Notes: generated from the sequence alone by a model not told the origin. DNA of 6,213 nt from Pseudomonadota bacterium (GCA_023416135.1 JAEZIF010000408.1:1-6213), one strand, 5' to 3'. Positions 1 through 6,213 are shown, counted from the first letter of the stretch. Made by a program: numbers and translations.

Positions 1-1008
1 GTGCTGGTCATAGGGTTCGCCGGCGACGGTGAGGGCGAGGGCGTCGGAGAGGCGCACCGTGTAGTCCCAGTGGTCACCGAAATAGGCGCGCTCGATCACC
101 TGCCCCGGTGCGACGACGCGGTTGCCGCCGGGGGGCGGCTCCAGCGTCGAGACGCGGATGGAATGCGGGCGGGCCGAGACCACCACCTTGGCCGCGTCGG
201 CGGCAAGCCCGTTCAGCCACGCGGCGGGGACGGCGAGGCCGCCGAAATCCACCACGTCACCGGCCCGCGTGCCGGAAAGGAAGTTGGTGCGGCCGATGAA
301 GCTCGCCACGAAGCGTGTCTTCGGCGCGCTGTAGATGCGCTGGGGCGTGTCGACCTGTTCGACATGGCCGCCGCTCATCACCACGATGCGGTCGGAGGCG
401 ACCATCGCCTCCCCCTGGTCGTGCGTGACGTAGACCGTGGTGATCTTGAACTCGTCGTGCAGCCGGCGGATCTCGAAGCGCATCTCCTCGCGCAGGTTGG
501 CGTCGAGGTTGCTGAGCGGCTCGTCGAGCAGCAACACTTCCGGCTCGACGACGATGGCGCGGGCAAGTGCCACGCGCTGCTGCTGGCCGCCCGACAGTTC
601 GGCGGGATAGCGCCCCTTGAGGTTGCGCATCTGCACGACGTCGAGGATGGCGTCGACCCTGCGGTCGATCTCGCCACGGCTGAGCTTGCGCACCTGCAGG
701 CCGAAGCCGACGTTCTCGCCCACCGTCATGTTCGGCCAGATGGCATAGCTCTGGAAGATCATCGACATGCGCCGCTTCTCGGGCGGCACGACATGGGACG
801 GCGAGGAGATCTGCCGCCCGTCCATCTCGATGGTGCCGGCCGACGGCGGCACGAAGCCGGCGATCATCCGCAAGGTCGAGGTCTTGCCGCAGCCGGACGG
901 GCCCAGCAGCGACACGAACTCACCCGGCATCAGCTCCAGGGAGAAGTCGGCGACGGCTTCGAACGCCCCATACCGGCGGAAGACGTTCTTGAGGACGAGC
1001 TTGCTCAT
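1..1008 (-). CDS. ABC transporter ATP-binding protein, FbpC/PotA-like (3' end cut by window edge)
   Basis: Cytoplasmic ATPase that powers the importer encoded by the two upstream genes. The 336 visible codons carry all nucleotide-binding motifs in order: Walker A GPSGCGKTS (residues 36-44), Q-loop glutamine at 86 (IFQSYAIWPNMTV), signature LSGGQQQR (138-145), Walker B VLLLDEP (158-164), D-loop SNLD (166-169) and switch histidine 196 (VTHDQ). Residues from about 240 onward look like the C-terminal TOBE-type regulatory domain of the CUT1/Fe/polyamine ATPases. Relatives are usually about 340-370 residues long, so only a short C-terminal piece is probably missing beyond base 1. The start ATG at 1008-1006 overlaps the permease stop (ATGA), which implies translational coupling; only a weak Shine-Dalgarno sequence is visible. 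All catalytic motifs look intact. ATPase assignment is secure; the transported substrate is not known. Confidence 0.95.
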   Translation of the reverse strand, partial: MSKLVLKNVFRRYGAFEAVADFSLELMPGEFVSLLGPSGCGKTSTLRMIAGFVPPSAGTIEMDGRQISSPSHVVPPEKRRMSMIFQSYAIWPNMTVGENVGFGLQVRKLSRGEIDRRVDAILDVVQMRNLKGRYPAELSGGQQQRVALARAIVVEPEVLLLDEPLSNLDANLREEMRFEIRRLHDEFKITTVYVTHDQGEAMVASDRIVVMSGGHVEQVDTPQRIYSAPKTRFVASFIGRTNFLSGTRAGDVVDFGGLAVPAAWLNGLAADAAKVVVSARPHSIRVSTLEPPPGGNRVVAPGQVIERAYFGDHWDYTVRLSDALALTVAGEPYDQH

Positions 1009-2735
1009 GTCGCGTTGCGTCTCAGCATGAAGTCACGGCCCAGCGCCTTTTGGCCAATGTAGAGCAGTGGCAGGGTCAGCACCTGAAGGATCAGGGCCAG
1101 GGCCGCAAGGTACTCGAAATTCCCCTCCTCGCTCATGTCGAAAATCATGACCGAGGCGACCTTGGTATTGGGCCCGTAGAGGAAGATCGCGGCCGACAAT
1201 TCGCGTGTCGCCGGAATAAAGATCAGCAGCCAGGCGCCCAAAAGGCTGCGCTTGAGCAAAGGCGCCACGACGCGCCGCAGCGCAGTCAGCCGGCTGCCGC
1301 CCAGCACGCGCACGGCCTCCTCCATCTCGGGATTGAGGCTGCGAATGGCGGCGCTGGCGTTGACATAGCCGATCGGCAGAAAGCGCGTGGTGAAGGCCAG
1401 GATCAGGATCAGTGCCGTGCCGTAGAGCGCCAGCGGCGGCGGCGCGTAGGCGGCATAGAACCCGATCGCCAGAACGACGCCCGGGATCACGAACGGCGCG
1501 ATGCAGAGGAAGCCCAGGATGCCGCCGAACGGCACGAGGCGGCGCGTTACGATGTAGGCGACGCCCAGCGTCAGGATCACCACGGCGGTGGCGCTGACGC
1601 CGGCATAGAGGAAGCTGTTCAGCACCGACTTGGCTGCGGTGCCGTGCTCGAACAGCACGAAATGGAAATTGCGCAACGACAGATTGTCGAGGCCGAAGCC
1701 CCTGCCCCACGCCTTGGCGAACGCCGCTTGGGTCAGGAACAGATAGGGCAGGAACACCGCAAGCGCTGCGATGAACATGGCATAGCCGAACATCGCCCAG
1801 CGCCAGCGGCCGAGCCGGATCGGCCTGCGTTCGCCGCCCTTGCCCGTGAGCGCCACGAAGCCCTTGCGCCGGGTCATCAGGCGCTGCAGCAAGATGAGAA
1901 TGACGGTCACACCGAGGAGCGGCATGGCGTACGCCGCGGCGACCTCGACGCGCACCGGATTGCCGAAGAACTGGAAGAGCTGCGTGGTGACGACGTTGAA
2001 GCGCGCCGGAATGGCGATCATGGCGGGCGAGCCGAACAGCGCGATCGCCTCGAGGAAGCAGATGATCAGACCACCCAGGATCGCCGGCAGCGCCAGCGGC
2101 AGGGTGACACGACGCATCGTGCGCCAGGCGCCCGCTCCCAGGATGTTGGCGGCATCCTCCATCTCCGAGGAGACCAGCTCGAGCGCCGCCGTGGTGAAGA
2201 TGAAGATGTAGGGAAAGGAATAGAGCGCGATGACCAGGGCGAGCCCGGGGAAGCTGTAGATGTTGAACGGGCCGGCCTCCGCCCCCGTCAGCAGCGTGTA
2301 GAAGCGGTTGAGCCAGCCGGCATTGGGGCCGGCCAGCAGGATCCAGGCGACGGCGCCGGTGTAGGGCGGCGTGATGAAGGTCGCGAGCACCAGCATGCGC
2401 GTCAGGCCGCGTCCCGGCATGTCGGTTCGTGCGACGGCCCAGGCGAGCGGGATGGCGAACAGGCCGGCAAGCGCCGCCGACGCGGCACCGAGCTTCAGCG
2501 AATTCAGGAGGGCGTCGACGTAGCGCGCACGGCCGTAGGCGGTGGCGTAGTTGCCGAAGGTGAAGCCGCCGGCTTTCGGGTCGGTGAAGCTCGTGACCAC
2601 CAGGTAGATGAACGGGCTCACCACCAGGAACAGCAGGACCGCGATGATCGCGATCCAGATCAGCCACGTGGAGTCGAACGAGACGCTGCGTCGCGGAGCG
2701 TCCGGCGTGGAAAGGGCCGGTGCTGCGACCGTCAT
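1005..2735 (-). CDS. ABC transporter permease, fused two-domain (FbpB/AfuB-like)
   Basis: Inner-membrane channel of the importer, 576 residues. It is a tandem duplication of a binding-protein-dependent permease domain, so one polypeptide supplies both membrane halves. Hydrophobic segments lie roughly at 24-46, 80-101, 113-135, 160-185, 215-236 and 268-287 in the first half, and at 313-337, 373-397, 405-428, 436-455, 497-518 and 543-562 in the second. Each half has an EAA-type loop that docks on the ATPase: EDAANILG (193-200, with LP at 212-213) and EEAVRVLG (472-479). A basic linker near 288-312 separates the halves. Length and layout fit the FbpB-type fused permeases. The start at 2735 is the first ATG of the frame; the nearest SD-like sequence, GGAGGG, lies 11 nt upstream inside a strong palindrome. 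The stop overlaps the ATPase start. Membership in this transporter group is clear; substrate is not readable from the permease. Confidence 0.95.
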   Translation of the reverse strand: MTVAAPALSTPDAPRRSVSFDSTWLIWIAIIAVLLFLVVSPFIYLVVTSFTDPKAGGFTFGNYATAYGRARYVDALLNSLKLGAASAALAGLFAIPLAWAVARTDMPGRGLTRMLVLATFITPPYTGAVAWILLAGPNAGWLNRFYTLLTGAEAGPFNIYSFPGLALVIALYSFPYIFIFTTAALELVSSEMEDAANILGAGAWRTMRRVTLPLALPAILGGLIICFLEAIALFGSPAMIAIPARFNVVTTQLFQFFGNPVRVEVAAAYAMPLLGVTVILILLQRLMTRRKGFVALTGKGGERRPIRLGRWRWAMFGYAMFIAALAVFLPYLFLTQAAFAKAWGRGFGLDNLSLRNFHFVLFEHGTAAKSVLNSFLYAGVSATAVVILTLGVAYIVTRRLVPFGGILGFLCIAPFVIPGVVLAIGFYAAYAPPPLALYGTALILILAFTTRFLPIGYVNASAAIRSLNPEMEEAVRVLGGSRLTALRRVVAPLLKRSLLGAWLLIFIPATRELSAAIFLYGPNTKVASVMIFDMSEEGNFEYLAALALILQVLTLPLLYIGQKALGRDFMLRRNAT

Positions 2736-2738
2736 GCC

Positions 2739-2787
2739 AAGCGCGGCCCTCCGGCCCGCCCTCGATGCGGGCCTGAGGCCCGCGCTT
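2739..2787. repeat. 49-nt near-perfect palindrome (REP-like) between binding protein and permease genes
   Basis: Bases 2739-2759 pair with 2767-2787 at 19 of 21 positions around a single axis; only 2747/2779 and 2752/2774 are mismatched. The loop is 2760-2766 (CCTCGAT). The outer arms are AAGCGCGG and CCGCGCTT. The sequence GGCCCGC occurs twice (2753-2759 and 2777-2783), both copies complementary to GCGGGCC at 2767-2773, so a second, shorter hairpin (7-bp stem, TGA loop) can form in competition. The element begins 6 nt after the binding-protein stop codon and ends 3 nt before the permease start. There is no T-run, so it is not a classical intrinsic terminator. REP elements in this operon position are known to protect upstream mRNA, as between malE and malF. 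Membership in a genome-wide repeat family is inferred. Confidence 0.8.
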
Positions 2788-2793
2788 CCATCA

Positions 2794-3810
2794 TCAGTTC
2801 CCGAACGTGTCGCGCCACTGCTCGATCACCTCGGGGATGCCCTTGTCGATGTCGGCCACGGTCGGCCGGACGGTCTTGATCTCGCTGATCGGCTTGGCGC
2901 CCGGCGGCGACGGCACCTCTGGACGCAGCGGGATGGCGAAGTGCTTGGCGTTGATCTTCGCCGCCTCGACCGAATAGAGATATTCCATGAACAGCTTGGC
3001 GGCGTTGGGATGCTTGGTGCCTTTCATGATCGCCGACGGCGAGATGATCAGCACCGAGCCGTCGGTCGGATAGGACACCGCCAGCGGATTGCCGCGCGCG
3101 GCGCTGAACAGGGTCGAGCCGTCGGCGCCCGCCGCGACCTGCCGCTCGCCGGCGTTGAGCGCCGTTACCGTGTCGTTGATCGACCGGCCGATCTGCGGCT
3201 TGTTCTTCTCCAGCTTGTCGAAATAGCTCCAGCCATAGAGGTTCTTCATCATCAGCACCCAGGTGCCGACATAGCCCGAGAAGCCGGGATGACCGGTCGA
3301 GACCTTGCCCTTCCACTTGATGTCGAGCAGGTCCTGCCACTTCTGGGGCGCTTCCTCCGGCTTCACCTTGGAGGTGTTGTAGGTGATCGTGACCAGGCCG
3401 GCTGCCGTGGTGTGATAGAAGCCGGCGGGATCGAAGTTCTGGAAGGTCGGCACGATCTTGGACGACGTTTCCGGAATGTATTTCTCGAAGCGGCCCTCGG
3501 CGCTCAGGCGCACGTAGTGGCCGACGTCGGTCGACGAGAAGACGTCGCAGATCGTCTGGTTGTTCTTGATGTCCTGCAGGAGGCGCTGGTAGGCGACCTG
3601 CGCCGTCGTGCGTACGACGTTGACCTTGACGCCGTACATCTCGGTGAAACCGCGACCAAGGTCCTCCGCGCCTTCCGACGTGTAGTGGGCGACGTACCAG
3701 GTGATCTCGCCTTCCTTCTTGGCGCCTTCTTCGAGACCCTTGATGTCCGCACGCGCCGCCGGCGCCAAGGCAAGTGCGGCGACAAGCGCGAGGACAGCCA
3801 ACGCCTTCAT
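2794..3810 (-). CDS. Periplasmic solute-binding protein of the ABC importer (FbpA/AfuA-like family)
   Basis: Captures the substrate in the periplasm and delivers it to the permease; 338 residues, typical for the family. A Sec signal peptide is evident: MKALAVLALVAALALAPAARA, a lysine followed by an Ala/Leu-rich core and an A-R-A cleavage site after residue 21. Family features follow: EGEITWYVAHYTSEGAE near 33-49, a hinge-region YNTSKV (144-149) with a tryptophan and DLLDIKWKGKV (160-170), and a C-terminal HPNAAKLFMEYLYS helix (267-280). The start at 3810 is chosen over an in-frame ATG at 3852 because it has a strong SD (GGAGG, 5 nt away) and begins directly with the signal peptide. In iron-binding FbpA two adjacent tyrosines near residue 195 coordinate Fe3+; the comparable stretch here (about 224-246) reads QVAAGADGSTLFSAARG and then has a single tyrosine, so ferric iron is doubtful. 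First gene of a leftward operon. Confidence 0.93.
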   Translation of the reverse strand: MKALAVLALVAALALAPAARADIKGLEEGAKKEGEITWYVAHYTSEGAEDLGRGFTEMYGVKVNVVRTTAQVAYQRLLQDIKNNQTICDVFSSTDVGHYVRLSAEGRFEKYIPETSSKIVPTFQNFDPAGFYHTTAAGLVTITYNTSKVKPEEAPQKWQDLLDIKWKGKVSTGHPGFSGYVGTWVLMMKNLYGWSYFDKLEKNKPQIGRSINDTVTALNAGERQVAAGADGSTLFSAARGNPLAVSYPTDGSVLIISPSAIMKGTKHPNAAKLFMEYLYSVEAAKINAKHFAIPLRPEVPSPPGAKPISEIKTVRPTVADIDKGIPEVIEQWRDTFGN

Positions 3811-3903
3811 CGTTTCCTCCCTGAGCACGATCCCATTATTGTTGGGGCGCATACGATCACACGATGCAATGGGCTACAAGCGTGACACACCGCGAACGAG
3901 CGC
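3811..3903. promoter_or_regulatory. Divergent intergenic region with presumed promoters for importer operon and methyltransferase
   Basis: These 93 bases separate two divergently transcribed genes, so promoters for both are expected here or just inside the genes. I see no convincing -35/-10 pair. The best minus-strand candidate, TTGTAG and TCGTAT separated by 17 nt, matches the -10 consensus at only three positions. No strong operator dyad is visible; a short repeated ATCG flanks TGTG. The region is named for its position, not for recognised boxes. Confidence 0.4.
3816..3820 (-). promoter_or_regulatory. Ribosome binding site of the solute-binding protein gene
   Basis: The minus strand reads GGAGG, then AAACG, then ATG at 3810. 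The 5-nt spacing to a strong Shine-Dalgarno core decides the start at 3810 and rejects the longer in-frame start at 3852, which would put 14 polar residues in front of the signal peptide. Confidence 0.85.
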
Positions 3904-4515
3904 ATGACGGAAAACAAATCCGCTGACTGGGCGACCTACTATGAAAAGCTGCGCGACCGACCGCCGCGGCGCACCTTGGTCACGGCGCTCGATCGGTTCG
4001 GCGCGTCCGTGACCGATGCGCTCGCCGTCGATCTCGGCTGCGGCGATGGCCGCGACGTGATCGAGATGCTGCGCCGCGGGTGGCGCGTCGTTGCCGTCGA
4101 CGCCGAGCCCGAAGCATTGAAGCAGTTGCAGGCGCGCCCTCTTCCACCGGGTCATGATCTCCTGCCAGTCCAGGCGCGCTTCGAGGACGTGCCCCTGCCG
4201 ATCGGCCTCAGCCTGGTGAATTCCAGCTTCGCCATGCCGCTTTGCGAGCCCGAGGCCTTCCATCGGCTGTGGGAACGCATCCGCGAAGCATTGCCGTCCG
4301 GCGGACGCTTCAGCGGCCAATGGTACGGCCCGCGCGACAGCTGGGCCGGCCGTGCAGGAATGACCTTCGTCAGCCGCAGTGAGGCACTGGCGATGCTGGA
4401 CGGACTCGAGCTGGAAATGTTCGAGGAGGAAGAGGACGACGGCGTCACTCCGCGCGGCAACGCCAAGCACTGGCACATCTTCCATATCGTTGCGCGGAAG
4501 CCGGCCGACAGGTGA
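3904..4515 (+). CDS. Class I SAM-dependent methyltransferase (small, TehB/UbiE-like fold)
   Basis: Soluble cytoplasmic protein of 203 residues predicted to transfer a methyl group from S-adenosylmethionine. Motif I, VDLGCGDGRD (residues 42-51), is the glycine-rich SAM loop; the acidic residue ending strand 2 is D66 in VVAVDAEPEA, and D95 in ARFEDVPLP fits the adenine-contacting position. LVNSSFAMP (104-112) is motif IV-like, and LPSGGRFSGQWYG (130-142) is the post-core strand. The N-terminus (WATYYEKLRDRPPRRTL) and the acidic tail followed by KHWHIFHIVARKP (188-200) resemble, from memory, small proteobacterial methyltransferases annotated only as class I or TehB-like. Substrate is unknown; nothing nearby supports a tellurite role. 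The start at 3904 is the only reasonable one, with a weak SD (a GAACGAG stretch just upstream). It is transcribed away from the importer operon and followed by 342 non-coding bases, so it is probably monocistronic. Confidence 0.88.
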   Translation: MTENKSADWATYYEKLRDRPPRRTLVTALDRFGASVTDALAVDLGCGDGRDVIEMLRRGWRVVAVDAEPEALKQLQARPLPPGHDLLPVQARFEDVPLPIGLSLVNSSFAMPLCEPEAFHRLWERIREALPSGGRFSGQWYGPRDSWAGRAGMTFVSRSEALAMLDGLELEMFEEEEDDGVTPRGNAKHWHIFHIVARKPADR

Positions 4516-4547
4516 TCGATGCTCAACCAGGATGATCCGCGTTGGAC

Positions 4548-4565
4548 AACGCTCAATGGAGCGTT
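4548..4565 (+). terminator. Small hairpin after the methyltransferase gene, possible weak terminator
   Basis: AACGCTC (4548-4554) and GAGCGTT (4559-4565) form a perfect 7-bp stem with a 4-nt AATG loop, 32 nt after the methyltransferase stop. Flanking TTGG (4542-4545) and CCAA (4572-4575) could extend it past an internal loop. The downstream tract is only TCGTT, not a real T-run, so intrinsic termination is uncertain. Confidence 0.3.
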
Positions 4566-4682
4566 TCGTTGCCAAGGCCTCGTACGCTGCGTTCCTCTTC
4601 TCGTCCGTCATGGAAGACGCGCGCTCCAACCTCGTAAACACACCGATCCCTCCCACAGGACCTCGACTTGGTCCGCAGTGCC

Positions 4683-4699
4683 ATTGCCAAAGTGGCAAT
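4683..4699. promoter_or_regulatory. Perfect dyad ATTGC-N7-GCAAT, candidate LysR-type operator
   Basis: ATTGCCA and TGGCAAT form a perfect 7-bp inverted repeat around AAG. The spacing satisfies the T-N11-A rule of LysR-type regulator boxes (T4685 to A4697). It lies about 160 nt upstream of the MmgE/PrpD start. No regulator gene is in the window, and the same bases could simply be a small RNA hairpin, so this is a candidate only. Confidence 0.35.
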
Positions 4700-4845
4700 A
4701 GCCAAGGCGCAACCGGCGTTGGCGCGTTTCCAATCAGATAGACAGACGGCGAACGTCGCAAACTCCTGGCCGACGCTGACGCAACGTGAGTGTCTCGGGT
4801 AGACAAGCAGCGGCCCGGTGTTCGACACTTCGCCGGCACCATCTG

Positions 4846-4852
4846 AAGGAGG
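4846..4852 (+). promoter_or_regulatory. Ribosome binding site of the MmgE/PrpD gene
   Basis: AAGGAGG is a consensus Shine-Dalgarno sequence, followed by TCCGC (5 nt) and ATG at 4858. It fixes the start there. An in-frame ATG at 4786 would add 24 residues running through the SD itself. Confidence 0.92.
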
Positions 4853-4857
4853 TCCGC

Positions 4858-6207
4858 ATGGCCGCCGTCCCCGTCACTGCCGAAATCGCCCGTCGCGCTG
4901 CCGTCCTGGCCTGGAACGACCTGCCGGAAGACCTCGTCGAGCGCACCAAGCAATGCCTGCTCGACTGGTTCGCCGTCACCGTGCCCGGCGCGCAGGAGGA
5001 GCTGACCGACATTCTGGTGCGCGAGGCGTTGGAGGACGGCGCCAAGGGCCAGGCATCGCTGGTCGGCCGCACCGAGAAGGTGTTGCCTTCGACCGCGACC
5101 CTGATCAACGGCGCGGCCAGCCACGCGCTCGACTACGACGACGTCAACTTCTCGATGGGTGGCCATCCGACGGTGACGGTGGTTCCCGCCCTGCTGGCGC
5201 TTGGCGAGCAGATCAAGGCATCGGGGCGCCTCTTCATCGAGAGCTTCGTCGCCGGTTACGAGACCTCGGGCCGCGTCGGCCGCCTGGTGTCGCCCAGCCA
5301 CTACCAGAAGGGCTTCCATGTCACCGGCACGGTCGGCTCCTTCTCCGCCACGGCCGCGGCGGGACGCATGCTTGGGCTGACCGACGGCCAGCTCGCGGTC
5401 GCCTTCGGCATCGCCGCCACGCAGGCGGCCGGACTCAAGTCCAACTTCGGCACCATGTGCAAGCCACTGCATGCCGGCACGGCCTCCGAGCACGGCCTGC
5501 GTGCGGCGCGCCTCGCCGCAAAGGGCTTCACGGCGCGCGGCGATTCGCTCGAGTGCGACCAGGGCTTTGCGTCGTCGCAGAGCAACCATCTCAACACCGA
5601 CGCAGCGCTCGGCGAGCCGCCGCAGGGCTGGCACCTGCGCAACAACCTCTTCAAGTATCACGCAGCCTGCTACCTCACCCACGCACCCATCGAATGCGCC
5701 AAGGAGATCCGGCTGAAGAGCAATTTTCCGCCCGAGCGCGTCAAGAAGATCCTTCTCCGAATCGACGCCGGCGCCGACAAGGTCTGCAACATCCCCGACC
5801 CGACGACCGGCCTGGAGGCCAAGTTCTCGCTGCGCCAGACGGTGGCGATGGCGCTGAACGGCGTCGACACCGCGGCACTCGATTCATACAGCGACGCCAT
5901 CACCCAGGAGCCGCGCATGAAGGCGCTGCGCGACAAAGTGTCGATCGAGTTCAAGCCGAACTGGGAGCATTCTCTGGCCGAGATGGCAATCCAGCTCGAT
6001 GACGGCACGACGCTGGAGGCGAGCCACGATTCGGGTATTCCCTGGACTGACGTCAAGAAACAGCGCAAGGCGATCGAGACCAAGTTCGAGAGCCTGGTGA
6101 CGCCGGTGCTCGGCGCCGCCGGCACGCGCCGCCTGTACGACGCCATCGAACGCATCGACGGCATGAGCGACGTTGGTGAGTTGGCACGGGCGTCAACGAA
6201 GGGCTAG
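4858..6207 (+). CDS. MmgE/PrpD family protein (2-methylcitrate dehydratase / cis-aconitate decarboxylase superfamily)
   Basis: Cytoplasmic enzyme of 449 residues, full family length. Members dehydrate 2-methylcitrate (PrpD), decarboxylate cis-aconitate to itaconate (CAD/ACOD1) or act on unidentified organic acids. Family blocks in order: VERTKQCLLDWFAVTVPG (27-44); SHALDYDDV (88-96) followed by GGHPTV (101-106); GFHVTGTVGSFSATAAAGR (152-170); CKPLHAGTASEHG (201-213); KYHAACYLTHAPIE (266-279). D94, H103, H154, K202 and H275 appear to fall at the positions of the acidic, histidine and lysine residues lining the pocket in cis-aconitate decarboxylase, so the protein is probably active. The C-terminal part (about 290-440) fits the small family lid domain, ending in the helix KQRKAIETKFESL. 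No prpB or prpC genes are in view, so a methylcitrate-cycle role is not supported. The strong SD fixes the start. The gene ends 6 nt before the window edge; partners may lie to the right. Confidence 0.93.
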   Translation: MAAVPVTAEIARRAAVLAWNDLPEDLVERTKQCLLDWFAVTVPGAQEELTDILVREALEDGAKGQASLVGRTEKVLPSTATLINGAASHALDYDDVNFSMGGHPTVTVVPALLALGEQIKASGRLFIESFVAGYETSGRVGRLVSPSHYQKGFHVTGTVGSFSATAAAGRMLGLTDGQLAVAFGIAATQAAGLKSNFGTMCKPLHAGTASEHGLRAARLAAKGFTARGDSLECDQGFASSQSNHLNTDAALGEPPQGWHLRNNLFKYHAACYLTHAPIECAKEIRLKSNFPPERVKKILLRIDAGADKVCNIPDPTTGLEAKFSLRQTVAMALNGVDTAALDSYSDAITQEPRMKALRDKVSIEFKPNWEHSLAEMAIQLDDGTTLEASHDSGIPWTDVKKQRKAIETKFESLVTPVLGAAGTRRLYDAIERIDGMSDVGELARASTKG

Positions 6208-6213
6208 CCGGAG

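Larger units (their letters stand above)
4516..4857. other. 342-nt non-coding region upstream of the MmgE/PrpD gene
   Basis: I see no convincing gene. Short frames exist on both strands, for example a 60-codon frame from 4519 and a 91-codon minus-strand frame ending at 4553, but they lack a good ribosome site, recognisable domains and protein-like composition. The region holds two perfect small dyads (4548-4565 and 4683-4699), a further imperfect one at 4701-4723 (GCCAA...TTGGC), and three occurrences of a GCCAA(A/G) motif at 4571, 4686 and 4701. No good -35/-10 pair was found. It probably contains the end of the methyltransferase transcript and the promoter of the downstream gene. Confidence 0.6.

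Noticed and set aside
2739..2787. Operon palindrome as an intrinsic terminator
   Set aside because: The stem is strong but no T-run follows on the minus strand, and it lies inside an operon whose downstream genes need transcription.
1050..2879. 609-codon open frame on the plus strand opposite the permease
   Set aside because: It is antisense to a clear permease with complete family motifs. Its composition (very rich in R, H, Q, D and E with no hydrophobic core) is typical of the opposite strand of GC-rich membrane-protein genes.
3811..3852. Longer binding-protein start at 3852
   Set aside because: It would add 14 polar residues before a canonical signal peptide and would place the strong GGAGG inside the coding region.
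2608..3885. 425-codon plus-strand frame opposite the binding-protein gene
   Set aside because: It is antisense to a well-supported gene, shows no domain, and runs through the operon palindrome and the SD of the binding-protein gene.
4519..4701. 60-codon plus-strand frame starting 3 nt after the methyltransferase stop
   Set aside because: No Shine-Dalgarno sequence specific to it, no recognisable domain, R/P/H-rich translation, and it spans two dyads that look regulatory.
4559..4741. Possible IS or transposase remnant (frame reading MERFVAKASYAAFLFSS)
   Set aside because: I recognise no transposase motif, no terminal inverted repeats and no target-site duplication in the surrounding bases.
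4786..4857. Longer MmgE/PrpD start at 4786
   Set aside because: The extra 24 residues are unlike the family N-terminus and include the consensus AAGGAGG ribosome site that serves the ATG at 4858.
3874..5682. 602-codon minus-strand frame across the methyltransferase, the intergenic region and the MmgE/PrpD gene
   Set aside because: It runs opposite two clear genes. A segment starting with MTDEKRNAAYEAL near 4608 looks protein-like, but it has no well-placed ribosome site and soon becomes antisense to the methyltransferase.

Overview
The window is GC-rich, densely coded bacterial chromosome, most likely from an alphaproteobacterium. That placement rests on composition, protein style and a GC-rich palindrome of the REP type between genes; it is inference, not a database match. 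I see no mobile element, CRISPR array, tRNA or rRNA.

Left half (1-3810, minus strand): a complete ABC importer operon apart from the last few codons of its final gene. Transcribed right to left it reads periplasmic solute-binding protein (3810-2794), fused double-domain permease (2735-1005), ATPase (1008 to beyond base 1). Permease and ATPase overlap by ATGA. The 58-nt gap between binding protein and permease is almost filled by a near-perfect 49-nt palindrome that also contains the permease's only Shine-Dalgarno-like sequence. The architecture is that of the FbpABC/AfuABC ('ferric iron') group, but the binding protein lacks a recognisable adjacent tyrosine pair in the expected region, so iron should not be assumed as substrate.

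Middle (3811-4515): a 93-nt divergent intergenic region, then a small class I SAM-dependent methyltransferase on the plus strand.

Right (4516-6213): a 342-nt non-coding stretch with two small perfect dyads. One is a possible weak terminator and the other has the form of a LysR-type regulator box. It is followed by a complete MmgE/PrpD-family gene with a strong ribosome binding site. That family includes 2-methylcitrate dehydratase and cis-aconitate decarboxylase; here the substrate is unknown.

The importer works as one unit: capture in the periplasm, passage through the permease, ATP hydrolysis in the cytoplasm. A link between the importer and the MmgE/PrpD enzyme (uptake and breakdown of a small organic acid) is possible from proximity only; they lie in opposite orientations with the methyltransferase between them. 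I found no convincing new multi-gene system. The most interesting items are the operon palindrome and the uncertain transporter substrate.
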